This document shows positions 17,446-26,930 of a stretch of 64,000 nucleotides of DNA, piece after piece. Positions within the stretch are counted from its first letter, which is position 1. Each line of letters opens with the position of its first letter. A model generated the notes under the pieces. That model saw nothing but the letters and a program-made list of their open reading frames with translations. It ran no database searches and was not told the origin of the DNA. This DNA comes from Flavobacterium sp. UBA6135 (GTDB taxonomy: Bacteria > Bacteroidota > Bacteroidia > Flavobacteriales > Flavobacteriaceae), in NCBI RefSeq assembly GCF_002428305.1, contig NZ_DIVJ01000018.1, positions 4,724 through 68,723 of the forward strand, written 5' to 3'. Both the position numbers and the translations under genes were made by a program.

Positions 17446-19302
17446 ATGTTAGAGCAAGATCAATACACCGAAGACAATATTCGTTCCCTCGATTGGAAAG
17501 AACACATCCGAATGCGACCCGGTATGTATATCGGAAAACTGGGTGATGGTTCATCACCTGATGATGGTATCTATATTTTGTTGAAAGAAACGTTAGATAA
17601 CTGTATCGATGAATACGTGATGGGAGCAGGAAAAACCATCGAAGTTACTATTAAAGATAAACTAGTAACCGTTCGTGATTACGGACGCGGAATTCCGTTA
17701 GGAAAAGTGGTCGATGTCGTTTCAAAAATGAATACCGGTGGTAAATACGATTCTAAAGCCTTCAAAAAATCTGTGGGTTTGAATGGAGTGGGGACAAAAG
17801 CTGTCAATGCGTTGTCCAACTATTTCCGTGTGGAATCGGTTCGTGACAACCAACAAAAAGCCGCTGAATTCTCTGCCGGAAATTTAACGTTGGAAGAAGA
17901 TATTCAAGAAACAACCAAACGTCGTGGAACCAAAGTAGCGTTTATTGCCGATGAAACGATTTTTAAAAACTACAAATACCGTAATGAGTACATCATCAAA
18001 ATGCTCAAAAATTATTGTTACCTCAATACAGGATTAACAATTTATTATAACGGTGAAAAGTATTATTCTGAAAATGGTTTAAAAGATTTATTGGAAGAAA
18101 ATATTACGGAGGAAGATATGATTTATCCAATCATTCATCTTTCAGGTGACGATATTGAAATTGCTATCACACACAGTAAATCTCAATATTCAGAAGAATA
18201 TCATTCCTTCGTTAACGGACAAAATACAACGCAAGGTGGAACGCATTTGAATGCATTTCGTGAATCGATTGTGAAAACCATTCGTGAGTTTTACAAAAAA
18301 GATTTTGATCCTTCAGATATCAGAAAATCAATTGTTTCGGCTATTGCAGTTAAAGTAGAAGAACCGGTTTTTGAAAGTCAGACCAAAACCAAATTAGGTT
18401 CTACAGATATCGGTCCGAAAGGTCCAACCGTTCGTACATTCATAAACGATTTTATATCCAAAAAACTCGATAACTTTTTACATAAAAATCCAGAGGTTGC
18501 CGATTCACTTTTACGTAAAATTCTGCAAGCGGAAAGAGAACGTAAAGAACTTTCAGGTATTCGGAAATTAGCGAAAGACCGAGCGAAGAAAGCAAGTTTA
18601 CACAACAAAAAATTACGCGATTGCCGAGTGCATTTAACCGATGCCAAAAATCCGAGAAGTTTAGAAAGTACGCTTTTTATAACGGAGGGAGATTCGGCTT
18701 CGGGTTCGATTACCAAATCACGCGATGTGAATACGCAAGCCGTGTTTAGTTTACGTGGAAAGCCTTTGAATTCGTATGGAATGAGTAAGAAAATCGTTTA
18801 CGAAAACGAAGAATTCAACTTGTTGCAAGCCGCATTAAACATTGAAGAATCGATGGAAGATTTGCGATACAACAACATTGTAATTGCTACCGATGCCGAT
18901 GTGGATGGTATGCACATTCGTTTGTTGTTGATTACATTTTTCCTTCAATTTTTCCCTGAATTAATTAAAGACGGACATTTATATATTTTGCAAACGCCGT
19001 TATTCCGTGTTCGAAATAAAAAAGAAACGATTTATTGTTACAGCGAGCAGGAGCGAGTGGATGCTATCGAGAAATTAAAACCAAAACCGGAAATCACCCG
19101 ATTCAAAGGATTAGGAGAAATTTCGCCAGATGAATTCAAGAATTTTATTGGTGAAAGTATTCGATTAGATCCGGTGATGTTGGATAAAGCCACTTCCATC
19201 GAAACCTTGTTGGAATTTTATATGGGTAAAAATACCCCGGATAGACAAGAGTTTATTATTAATAATTTGAAAGTGGAGTTGGATACGATTGAAAAAAAAT
19301 AA
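17446..19302 (+). CDS. parE: DNA topoisomerase IV subunit B
   Basis: The 618-residue protein is the ATPase subunit of a type IIA topoisomerase. It shows the GHKL ATP site (ETLDNCIDE, about residues 47-55; GRGIP; GLNGVGTKAVNALS) and the TOPRIM metal site (EGDSASGS at about 415; DADVDGMHIR at about 483). The short length and pairing with the parC-type A subunit downstream identify it as ParE rather than GyrB. With ParC it decatenates replicated chromosomes. Its last 14 bases overlap the next gene, the DUF1016 nuclease, suggesting translational coupling. The promoter probably includes TATATTAG near 17418. Confidence 0.95.
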   Translation: MLEQDQYTEDNIRSLDWKEHIRMRPGMYIGKLGDGSSPDDGIYILLKETLDNCIDEYVMGAGKTIEVTIKDKLVTVRDYGRGIPLGKVVDVVSKMNTGGKYDSKAFKKSVGLNGVGTKAVNALSNYFRVESVRDNQQKAAEFSAGNLTLEEDIQETTKRRGTKVAFIADETIFKNYKYRNEYIIKMLKNYCYLNTGLTIYYNGEKYYSENGLKDLLEENITEEDMIYPIIHLSGDDIEIAITHSKSQYSEEYHSFVNGQNTTQGGTHLNAFRESIVKTIREFYKKDFDPSDIRKSIVSAIAVKVEEPVFESQTKTKLGSTDIGPKGPTVRTFINDFISKKLDNFLHKNPEVADSLLRKILQAERERKELSGIRKLAKDRAKKASLHNKKLRDCRVHLTDAKNPRSLESTLFITEGDSASGSITKSRDVNTQAVFSLRGKPLNSYGMSKKIVYENEEFNLLQAALNIEESMEDLRYNNIVIATDADVDGMHIRLLLITFFLQFFPELIKDGHLYILQTPLFRVRNKKETIYCYSEQERVDAIEKLKPKPEITRFKGLGEISPDEFKNFIGESIRLDPVMLDKATSIETLLEFYMGKNTPDRQEFIINNLKVELDTIEKK

Positions 19303-20389
19303 TTTTTTTAAAGATTTTAGATTGTCTGAAGAATTACAAAATAAAGTGCTGTTTCAACAAGTTGTTGCGTTGTTAAAAAATGCTCAGCAACAAGTTATTC
19401 GTACCATCAATTCAACGATGGTTTATACCTATTTTGAAATAGGCAGAATGATTGTAGAAGAAGAACAAAATGGAAAAGAAAGAGCAGCGTACGGCAAACA
19501 AGTTTTAAAAGAACTTTCTAAGGAATTGACGAAGGAGTTTGGTAAAGGGTTTTCTGTTGATTCTTTGGAGCGTATAAGAAATTTTTATTTGATTTATTCA
19601 AAATCCGAGACACTGTTGCGGAATTCTAATAATGAAGAAACAAAGAGTATTACTTCGGAATTTGACACACAAAAAACGCAGACGCTGTTTTCGTTTTTTA
19701 AATTGACTTGGTCACATTATTCTTTTTTAATGAGAATTGATGATGAAAATGAGCGAAGTTTTTATGAAATCGAAACGGAAAAAAATAATTGGAGCGTTCG
19801 TGAACTCAAGCGACAATACGATTCCGCTTTATATACAAGATTGGCGTTAAGTAGAGATAAAGAAGGTGTTTTAAAATTGTCTCAAGAAGGTCAAATCATT
19901 GAAAAACCAAAAGACATCATCAAAGATCCATACATTTTAGAATTTCTTGGTTTACCCGAATTGCATCAGTATTCTGAATCAGAATTAGAACAAGAAATCA
20001 TCAATAAATTAGAACATTTTTTGTTGGAATTAGGACAAGGTTTTGCATTCGTGTCTCGTCAACAAAGAATTTCGTTTGATGATAAGCATTTCAGAATCGA
20101 TTTGGTTTTTTATAACAGAGTGTTGCGAAGTTTTGTGCTGATCGATTTAAAAATTGGCGAACTCAAGCATCAAGATTTAGGTCAGATGCAAATGTATGTG
20201 AATTATTATGACAGAGAAATGCGGTTGGAAGGCGAAAATAAAACCATCGGAATTGTATTGTGTCAAAACAAAAGTAACTTGTTAGTAGAATATACTTTAC
20301 CGGAAGGAAACGAACAAATTTTTGCCAGTAAATACAAAACCATTTTACCAAGCAAAGAAGATTTTAAACGATTGATTGAAAGTAAATAA
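19289..20389 (+). CDS. DUF1016 (YhcG-type) PD-(D/E)XK nuclease-domain protein inside the topoisomerase IV operon
   Basis: The 366-residue protein has the DUF1016 N-terminal helical domain (about residues 15-180; VYTYFEIGRMI, then AAYGKQVL) and a C-terminal PD-(D/E)XK nuclease-like domain (about 230-355). The nuclease core is visible as FRIDLVFYN, then VLIDLKIG about 17 residues on and a downstream GQMQMYVNYY. The start is a TTG at 19289, inside the end of parE, giving a 14-base overlap. The next ATG lies within the conserved helical domain, so the TTG is preferred. parC begins 25 bases after its stop. YhcG-like proteins have been linked to DNA metabolism and restriction or phage defence, but the activity of this one is unknown. 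Confidence 0.85.
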   Translation: MKKNNFFKDFRLSEELQNKVLFQQVVALLKNAQQQVIRTINSTMVYTYFEIGRMIVEEEQNGKERAAYGKQVLKELSKELTKEFGKGFSVDSLERIRNFYLIYSKSETLLRNSNNEETKSITSEFDTQKTQTLFSFFKLTWSHYSFLMRIDDENERSFYEIETEKNNWSVRELKRQYDSALYTRLALSRDKEGVLKLSQEGQIIEKPKDIIKDPYILEFLGLPELHQYSESELEQEIINKLEHFLLELGQGFAFVSRQQRISFDDKHFRIDLVFYNRVLRSFVLIDLKIGELKHQDLGQMQMYVNYYDREMRLEGENKTIGIVLCQNKSNLLVEYTLPEGNEQIFASKYKTILPSKEDFKRLIESK

Positions 20390-20414
20390 TATACTGAAAA
20401 TAAATTCAGCATAA

Positions 20415-23114
20415 ATGAACGAAGACGAAGAAAACATCATCCCAGACGATGAAAACGAAGAACTGAACGAGTCGAGCCAAGAACAAGGTTTTGAAGATGT
20501 GAAAGTTTTTAGTAACAAACATTTTTACGAAAATGACGAAAACCCCGAAGATACCATCACAAAAGTGACGGGAATGTATAAGGATTGGTTTCTCGATTAT
20601 GCTTCCTATGTAATTTTGGAGCGTGCCGTTCCGGCGATTGAAGACGGTTTTAAACCGGTTCAACGTAGAATTATGCACTCGATGAAAGAACTCGATGACG
20701 GTCGTTACAACAAAGTGGCGAACATCGTTGGTCATACCATGCAATATCATCCGCACGGAGATGCGAGTATTGGTGATGCGATGGTGCAAATCGGTCAGAA
20801 AGATTTACTGATTGATATGCAAGGAAACTGGGGTAATATCCTAACCGGTGACAGTGCCGCCGCTTCTCGTTATATTGAAGCTCGAATCTCAAAATTGGGT
20901 CACGATATTTTATTTTCACCAAAAATTACTGAATGGGGTGTTTCCTATGACGGACGTCGTGCCGAGCCTATCAATCTTCCCGTGAAATTTCCATTGTTGT
21001 TGGCTCAAGGTGCCGAAGGAATTGCCGTTGGTTTATCTACGAAAGTGCTACCACACAATTTCAATGAATTGATTGATTGTTCGATTAAAGTATTAAAAAA
21101 CAAACCTTTTACCTTATTTCCCGATTTTCCAACGGCCGGAATTGCCGATGTTTCCAACTACAATGACGGAATGCGTGGTGGTCGTGTACGTGTGCGTGCG
21201 AAGATTTCACAATTGGACAAACAAACCTTGGTGATTACGCAAATTCCGTTTTCTACCAACACCGGAACGTTGATTGACAGTATCTTGAAAGCCAACGAAA
21301 AAGGAAAAATTAAAGTCAAAAAAATTGAAGATAACACAGCTGCTGAGGTTGAAATTCTTATTCATCTTCCGCCGGGTGTTTCTCCTGATAAAACCATTGA
21401 TGCATTATATGCGTTCACCGCTTGCGAAACTTCGGTTGCTCCGTTGGGTTGTGTGATTGAAAACCATAAACCGTTGTTTATAGGCGTTTCGGACATGTTG
21501 AAAATTTCAACTCATCGAACGGTGGATTTGCTGAAACGGGAATTGGAAATTCAATTGGATGAACTCGAAAACAAATGGCATTTTTCTACCTTGGAAAAAA
21601 TATTCATTCGGGAAGAAATGTATATTGATTTCAAATTGTATTCCGACAGAGAATCATTATATACGTACATGTATGATCGATTTAAACCGTTTTTAAAATC
21701 ATTTGTTCGGGAAATTAATGATGATGATTTGCAGAAATTAACGCAAATTCCGATGATTCGTATCACACGTTTCGATTCGGATAAGGCGGATGATGCCATT
21801 GCGAAGTTGGAAGCCGAAATGGAACAAGTGAAACATCATTTGAATCATATTATTGATTTTGCGGTTGACTTCTTTTTGAAATTAAAAGATAAATACGGAA
21901 AAGGCAGAGAACGTCAAACCGAATTGCGAAGTTTTGATACCATTGAAGCTACAAAAGTGGTGTTGCGAAACACCAAATTATATGTCAATAAAGAAGAAGG
22001 TTTCCTTGGAACCGGACTCAAAAAAGACGAATACGTGGCCGATTGTTCCGATATTGATGATGTGATTGTTTTTCTCCGTGACGGAAAAATGATGGTGACG
22101 AAAGTAGATGATAAAAAATTCATCGGAAAAGACATCATTCACATTGCCATTTTTGACAAAAACGATAAGCGAACGATTTATAATATGATTTATCGCGATG
22201 GTAAAAATGGTTCCACTTTCATCAAGCGATTCAATGTTTCCGGAGTTACGAGAGATAAATTTTACGATTTAACACAGGAAAAAGCAGGTTCAATGGTTTC
22301 TTATTTTTCTGCGAATCCAAATGGTGAAGCGGAAGTGGTGACGATTTTATTGCGTCAAGTGGGAAGCATTAAAAAACTGAAATGGGATTTAGATTTTGCT
22401 GATATTGCCATCAAAGGAAGAGCTTCCCGTGGAAATACCGTAACCAAATATCCGATTAAGAAAATTGAATTAAAAGAAAAAGGAATATCCACCTTACGAC
22501 CAAGAAAAATTTGGTTTGATGATACCGTTCAACGTCTCAATGTAGATGGAAGAGGCGAGTTGTTGGGTGAATTCCGTCCGAATGATCGTATTTTGGTAAT
22601 TAATCAATCCGGAAAATTAAAAACCATTATTCCTGAACTCACGACACATTTTGATGAAGACATGATTGTATTGGAAAAATGGCATCCTAAAAAACCAATT
22701 TCGGCCATTTATTATGATGGTGAAAAAGACCGTTACTATGTGAAGCGTTTCTTGGTTGAGAATGAAAATAAAGAAGAAATCTTTATTTCGGAAAATGAAA
22801 AATCGCAGTTAGAAATTGTTTCCACCGATTGGCGTCCGGTTGCAGAAGTTATTTTTGCAAAAGTAAAAGGAGTTCAAAAAGACAATCAAACGGTTGATTT
22901 TGAACAATTCATTGCGGTTAAAGGAATTAAAGCTCTTGGAAATCAGTTGACAGCTGATAAAATAAAACAAGTAAACTTATTGGATCCCCTTCCATATGAA
23001 GAACCCGAGGAAGAGGTTCCGGAGGAGATGGAAGTTTCCGGAGAAGATAATGTGTCTGATGATATTCATACCGAATTAGATGATGATGGTCAGATAACAC
23101 TAAGTTTAGATTAA
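20415..23114 (+). CDS. parC: DNA topoisomerase IV subunit A
   Basis: The 899-residue protein is the DNA-cleaving subunit paired with ParE. The catalytic Tyr is at about 153 (AASRYIEAR), preceded by the winged-helix region (HTMQYHPHGDASIGDAM). The C-terminal half forms the DNA-wrapping blades, but no canonical GyrA box (QRRGGKG-like) is visible, in contrast to gyrA at 43611. The C-terminal tail after about 855 is very acidic, with many Glu and Asp. The N-terminal 25 residues are also acidic. It is the last gene of the parE-nuclease-parC unit and is followed by a strong terminator. Confidence 0.95.
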   Translation: MNEDEENIIPDDENEELNESSQEQGFEDVKVFSNKHFYENDENPEDTITKVTGMYKDWFLDYASYVILERAVPAIEDGFKPVQRRIMHSMKELDDGRYNKVANIVGHTMQYHPHGDASIGDAMVQIGQKDLLIDMQGNWGNILTGDSAAASRYIEARISKLGHDILFSPKITEWGVSYDGRRAEPINLPVKFPLLLAQGAEGIAVGLSTKVLPHNFNELIDCSIKVLKNKPFTLFPDFPTAGIADVSNYNDGMRGGRVRVRAKISQLDKQTLVITQIPFSTNTGTLIDSILKANEKGKIKVKKIEDNTAAEVEILIHLPPGVSPDKTIDALYAFTACETSVAPLGCVIENHKPLFIGVSDMLKISTHRTVDLLKRELEIQLDELENKWHFSTLEKIFIREEMYIDFKLYSDRESLYTYMYDRFKPFLKSFVREINDDDLQKLTQIPMIRITRFDSDKADDAIAKLEAEMEQVKHHLNHIIDFAVDFFLKLKDKYGKGRERQTELRSFDTIEATKVVLRNTKLYVNKEEGFLGTGLKKDEYVADCSDIDDVIVFLRDGKMMVTKVDDKKFIGKDIIHIAIFDKNDKRTIYNMIYRDGKNGSTFIKRFNVSGVTRDKFYDLTQEKAGSMVSYFSANPNGEAEVVTILLRQVGSIKKLKWDLDFADIAIKGRASRGNTVTKYPIKKIELKEKGISTLRPRKIWFDDTVQRLNVDGRGELLGEFRPNDRILVINQSGKLKTIIPELTTHFDEDMIVLEKWHPKKPISAIYYDGEKDRYYVKRFLVENENKEEIFISENEKSQLEIVSTDWRPVAEVIFAKVKGVQKDNQTVDFEQFIAVKGIKALGNQLTADKIKQVNLLDPLPYEEPEEEVPEEMEVSGEDNVSDDIHTELDDDGQITLSLD

Positions 23115-23118
23115 ATAT

Positions 23119-23154
23119 AAAACCTGTAAGAAAATAAAACTTACAGGTTTTTTT
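23119..23154 (+). terminator. Terminator of the parE-nuclease-parC operon
   Basis: A 12-bp stem (AAAACCTGTAAG / CTTACAGGTTTT) with a 9-base A-rich loop runs into T residues, directly after the parC stop codon. Confidence 0.93.
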
Positions 23155-23227
23155 AAAACATGATTTTTATCCTATTTTGAGCCATAACTTATTTATAAAT
23201 TCGGTAAATTTATAATACGAAACTAAA

Positions 23228-24901
23228 ATGGATAATTTTCCTTCTGACATCGCAATTGCTCAAAATGCAAAAATGCTTCACATCAAAGAAATTGCAGAAA
23301 AAATAAATATACATGAGGAATCATTAGAATATTATGGTAAGTTCAAAGCTAAATTACCTTTAGAACTACAATCAAGTAATCCAAAAGGGAAATTAATTTT
23401 AGTAACTGCCATGTCACCAACAAAATATGGTGAAGGAAAAACTACCATGGCAATTGGTTTAACAGACGGCTTGAATTGTATTGGGAAAAAAGCCATTGCA
23501 GTTTTACGTGAACCTTCGTTAGGTCCGGTTTTTGGTTTAAAAGGAGGAGCTGCAGGAGGAGGTTATGCTCAAGTACTTCCCATGGAAGACATAAACTTGC
23601 ATTTTACCGGAGATTTTTCTGCAATTGAAAAGGCTAATAACTTACTTTCTGCAGTAATTGATAACAATTTACAGAACGCGAAATATTCTTTAAATCTTGA
23701 CCCAAAATCCATTTCTTGGAAACGTGTGATGGATATGAACGACCGTTCATTACGTCAGATTATTATAGGAGTTGGAGCTAAAGCAAATGGAATCATGCGT
23801 GAAGATGGTTTTAATATCACACCCGCATCGGAAGTGATGGCGATTTTGTGTTTGGCCAAAGATTTAGAAGATTTAAAATACCGATTAGGAAATATTTTCA
23901 TTGGAAAAACATTTGACGGTAATGCTATTTTTGCTCGCGATTTGAATGTTGTAGGAGCAATGGCAGCTTTATTGAAAGATGCTATTAAACCAAATTTAGT
24001 GCAAACCATAGATGGTAATCCGGCTATTTTACACGGTGGTCCTTTTGCCAGTATAGCTCAAGGAACAAATTCTTCTATTGCCACTAAAATGGGATTGTCC
24101 TTAAGTGATTATGTTGTTACTGAAGCGGGTTTTGGTGCCGATTTAGGAGCAGAAAAATTCTTGCATATCAAGTGCGAACAATCTGGTTTGAAACCAGATG
24201 CAGTGGTTTTAGTGGTAACAATTCGTGCGATTAAACACCATGCGGGTTTAACAGCAGATGATTTTAAATCAGAAAATGTAACAGCAATTGAAAAGGGATT
24301 TTGTAACGTAGAAAAACATATAGAAAACATGCAGCAATTTGGATTTAATCCAGTGGTTTGCATCAATGCTTTTCCAGATGATCTACAAGTGGAATATGAT
24401 AAATTGATAGCATTATGTAAAGCAAAAGGTGTTACAGCCATAGTCAGTAGTGCTTTTGCTCATGGCGGAAAAGGTTCGATTGAAGTGGCACAAAAAGTTG
24501 TTCAAGAAATTGAGAAGGGAACTACTAATTACAAACCTTTATATCAACCTACGGATAGTATTGAACATAAAATTAACATCGTAGCAAAAACGATTTACGG
24601 AGCCAATTCGGTGGAGTTTTCTCCAAAATCTAAAGCACAATTGAAAGTGATTAACGATTTAGGATTTAGTCATTTTTCGATTTGTATGGCAAAAACACCT
24701 GCAAGTTTTTCCGATAATGAGAAGTTAATTGGTCGCCCGACGAATTTTGATATTATTGTTCGTGAGTTTGAAATTTCTTCAGGTGCCAGATTTGTAGTGC
24801 CACTTTTAGGTGATGTGATGCGAATGCCCGGATTGCCTGCAGTTCCAAATGCAGAACGAATAGATATAGACAATGATGGTGTTATTTCGGGGTTATCTTA
24901 A
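23228..24901 (+). CDS. fhs: Formate-tetrahydrofolate ligase
   Basis: The 557-residue enzyme condenses formate, ATP and tetrahydrofolate to 10-formyl-THF, supplying one-carbon units for purine and initiator-tRNA formylation. The nucleotide-binding segment TKYGEGKTTMAIGL lies at about residue 66, followed by LREPSLGPVFGLKGGAAGGGYAQV, the signature FTHFS region. EAGFGADLGAEKF occurs at about 298-310. Length matches the family. It stands alone between the parC terminator and the convergent terC. No folate riboswitch-like structure is seen in the 113-base upstream gap. Confidence 0.96.
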   Translation: MDNFPSDIAIAQNAKMLHIKEIAEKINIHEESLEYYGKFKAKLPLELQSSNPKGKLILVTAMSPTKYGEGKTTMAIGLTDGLNCIGKKAIAVLREPSLGPVFGLKGGAAGGGYAQVLPMEDINLHFTGDFSAIEKANNLLSAVIDNNLQNAKYSLNLDPKSISWKRVMDMNDRSLRQIIIGVGAKANGIMREDGFNITPASEVMAILCLAKDLEDLKYRLGNIFIGKTFDGNAIFARDLNVVGAMAALLKDAIKPNLVQTIDGNPAILHGGPFASIAQGTNSSIATKMGLSLSDYVVTEAGFGADLGAEKFLHIKCEQSGLKPDAVVLVVTIRAIKHHAGLTADDFKSENVTAIEKGFCNVEKHIENMQQFGFNPVVCINAFPDDLQVEYDKLIALCKAKGVTAIVSSAFAHGGKGSIEVAQKVVQEIEKGTTNYKPLYQPTDSIEHKINIVAKTIYGANSVEFSPKSKAQLKVINDLGFSHFSICMAKTPASFSDNEKLIGRPTNFDIIVREFEISSGARFVVPLLGDVMRMPGLPAVPNAERIDIDNDGVISGLS

Positions 24902-24918
24902 TTAATTTAGAGTTATAA

Positions 24919-25698
24919 CTATTTGGCGATTGTTTTCTTCCGCATTTTCATATTAATAAATTCAACACCTAACGAAAATGCAATGGCAAAATAGAGATAT
25001 CCTTTTGGAACTGCTCCAACTTCTTGATCAAACACTTTTGCATGAGCTAAATGAGCACTTTCCGTAATTAGCATAAACCCAATTAAAATTAGAAAAGCTA
25101 ATCCCAAGACCTGGATTGAGGGGTGATTGTTTACAAAATTACCAACCGGAACGGCAAAAAACATCATAATGGAAACAGCAACAACAACGGCAATTATCAT
25201 GATTGTCAAGGCACCGGGAACGCCATTGGTCATACCTACTGCGGTTAAAATACTATCTACAGAAAAGACTAAGTCAATTAATAAAATCTGAAAAATAACA
25301 TTACCAAATGATTTTACAGCGGCTTTTTTTAAGCTAATAGCCTCTTCACCTGAATGTTCTACTTTTTCACGAATTTCTTTGGTGCTTTTATAAATCAGGA
25401 ATAAACCGCCACTAAAAAGAATAATGCTTTGCCCGGTGACATCTACATCAAACCATGACCAATCAACATGAAAAAAGGGTTCTTTCATTGCAATTAGAAC
25501 AGTAATTCCAAATAAAAGTGCTATTCGCATGAACATTGCTAAAAACAATCCAAGTCGGATGGCTTTTTTACGTTGTTCTTCCGGAAGTTTTCCGGCAACT
25601 ATAGAAATGAAAATAATATTGTCAATTCCGAGAATTACCTCTAAGAATGTCAATGTTAATAAGGCAATCCAGGTATCAGGATTTAAAAATATTTCCAT
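24919..25698 (-). CDS. TerC family integral membrane protein
   Basis: The 259-residue protein has about seven hydrophobic segments and the TerC signatures: LEVILGIDNIIFI near the N-terminus and IDLVFSVDSILTAVGM in the second half. These conserved acidic residues lie within membrane helices, as in family members. TerC/Alx-type proteins are linked to tellurite resistance and to manganese or calcium export; here a metal-export role is an inference. It is the last gene of the leftward group and is convergent with fhs (17 bases apart). A 36-base gap separates it from the lipoprotein gene. Confidence 0.9.
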   Translation of the reverse strand: MEIFLNPDTWIALLTLTFLEVILGIDNIIFISIVAGKLPEEQRKKAIRLGLFLAMFMRIALLFGITVLIAMKEPFFHVDWSWFDVDVTGQSIILFSGGLFLIYKSTKEIREKVEHSGEEAISLKKAAVKSFGNVIFQILLIDLVFSVDSILTAVGMTNGVPGALTIMIIAVVVAVSIMMFFAVPVGNFVNNHPSIQVLGLAFLILIGFMLITESAHLAHAKVFDQEVGAVPKGYLYFAIAFSLGVEFINMKMRKKTIAK

Positions 25699-25734
25699 AA
25701 AATTAAAACTAAATTGAATATAAAAAAGTGCTTG

Positions 25735-26100
25735 TTATTGCTTTGTAACCACTCCTTTTTGTTTCGCAGTTTCGCCCACAAAAGAATATTCAAATGTATA
25801 GTTTTTTTCGTTTGTTGTTAAAATTTTCATGTGAATTGCTTTTTTTTCTTTCATGCCTTTCGGATGAAGCTTTTGCAAGACAAATTCGCAATCATTTAAC
25901 CATCGAACGGAGGAAGTATCTGTTTTACCTCGAAAGGTTTCTATTTGTAACGAATCATTTCGGTCAAAAAGAGAAATTTCTATTTTGCCATCAATTTCTT
26001 GTTCAAATTGAAATTTTCCGGTTTTGAAATCGGCACAGTTTCGCTCTTGTTGGTAACAGGAAATGAATAGTAAAGATAAGATTGGAAGCAATTTTTTCAT
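25735..26100 (-). CDS. Small predicted lipoprotein
   Basis: The 121-residue protein starts with a lipoprotein signal (hydrophobic core, lipobox LFISC, Cys at about 15) followed by YQQERNC. The mature part contains a conserved-looking stretch WLNDCEFVLQKL and ends KQKGVVTKQ. I do not know the function. Its start overlaps the stop of the DUF1572 gene by four bases, implying cotranslation. The acylated Cys suggests an inner- or outer-membrane-attached periplasmic protein. Confidence 0.8.
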   Translation of the reverse strand: MKKLLPILSLLFISCYQQERNCADFKTGKFQFEQEIDGKIEISLFDRNDSLQIETFRGKTDTSSVRWLNDCEFVLQKLHPKGMKEKKAIHMKILTTNEKNYTFEYSFVGETAKQKGVVTKQ

Positions 26101-26672
26101 TGTAATTTTTTTAATTCATCATCAGTAAAATTCTTATTGCTTTTTTCTTTCGAAAATTTATCAGTATTGTAATTTTTGGATTTATTTTTAGGAATGGATA
26201 AACTTTGCCATTCGGTTTTCTTTATCATTTTGGCATAAAACACAATTTGTCCAATATGGTAAGGATAATGAGCTAATTGACGGTTGATAGCTTCTAAAAC
26301 GGTATGACCTTCGTTTCGAATATAGATGATTTCGTTTAGTTGTTCCGGTTGTAAACCATTTAATGCATCAAATAAACATTCCCAACCTTTTTCCCAATGA
26401 GCTAAAAGTTCAGGTTTGGTTTTGAGAATTTCTTCAAATTCTGTATCACGATTTCGCCATTCTTTTTCGCCGTCGGTAGTTAGAAAGTCGGTCCATCGCG
26501 AAAGCATATTTCCCACTAAATGATTCACAATAATTGAAATTGAATTCGTGTCTTCATTCACCGAAACAAAAAGTTGCTCCGGTTCAAGTTGCTCCATCGC
26601 TTTTTCTCCCAACGTTTTATAGTAGAGAAATTGTTTTTTGACACTCTCGAGGTAATTAGTTTTCGTTTTCAT
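26097..26672 (-). CDS. DUF1572 / DinB-like protein
   Basis: This protein of about 191 residues has the four-helix DinB-type fold signature: a conserved NHLVGNMLSRW segment (about residue 50) and a later HYPYHIGQIVFYAKM, whose His residues could bind metal. The C-terminus is Lys- and Asn-rich. DinB-like proteins are often thiol-dependent or metal-dependent enzymes, but DUF1572 has no assigned reaction. The frame begins with a TTG one codon before the chosen ATG at 26672. It overlaps DUF6095 upstream by 17 bases and the lipoprotein downstream by four, so the three look translationally coupled. Confidence 0.85.
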   Translation of the reverse strand: MKTKTNYLESVKKQFLYYKTLGEKAMEQLEPEQLFVSVNEDTNSISIIVNHLVGNMLSRWTDFLTTDGEKEWRNRDTEFEEILKTKPELLAHWEKGWECLFDALNGLQPEQLNEIIYIRNEGHTVLEAINRQLAHYPYHIGQIVFYAKMIKKTEWQSLSIPKNKSKNYNTDKFSKEKSNKNFTDDELKKLQ

Positions 26673-26883
26673 CAAATAAACTTTTCATCATAATTTTTAT
26701 TCCTTTGAACATCAAAGATACGGCTGTTATACAAACAAAGATTCCGACACCCAAAACGATGTAATGAATCCAAGTATGTTTGTTCATAAAGGCATTATGA
26801 ATTAGGATTGGTCCCAAAAACATCAAAGGAATGGAACCTACTGCATATTTTATTCCTTTAAAAAGGAGTTCTTTGTTATCCAT
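26656..26883 (-). CDS. DUF6095 family small membrane protein
   Basis: The 75-residue protein has two transmembrane helices (about residues 12-30 and 38-60) and a short charged tail ending DENEN. It matches the size and sequence style of DUF6095, a small membrane protein family common in Flavobacteriaceae. The function is unknown. It lies between murQ and the DUF1572 gene. Confidence 0.8.
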   Translation of the reverse strand: MDNKELLFKGIKYAVGSIPLMFLGPILIHNAFMNKHTWIHYIVLGVGIFVCITAVSLMFKGIKIMMKSLFDENEN

Positions 26884-26892
26884 ATTTTTTAA

Positions 26893-26928
26893 GTTGCTAA
26901 GGTTCTGAGTGACTGAGTTTCTGAGGTT
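26893..26928. repeat. CTGAG heptad repeat between murQ and the DUF6095 gene
   Basis: Degenerate 7-9-base units built on CTGAGT (GTTGCTAAG, TTCTGAGTGA, CTGAGTTT, CTGAGGTTG) fill the short gap between the two genes. The same unit type occurs at 27814-27846 and 32585-32671. Confidence 0.7.
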
Positions 26929-26930
26929 GA

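Noticed and set aside
23115..23227. Folate or other riboswitch before fhs
   Set aside because: Apart from the parC terminator there is no complex fold in the short gap.
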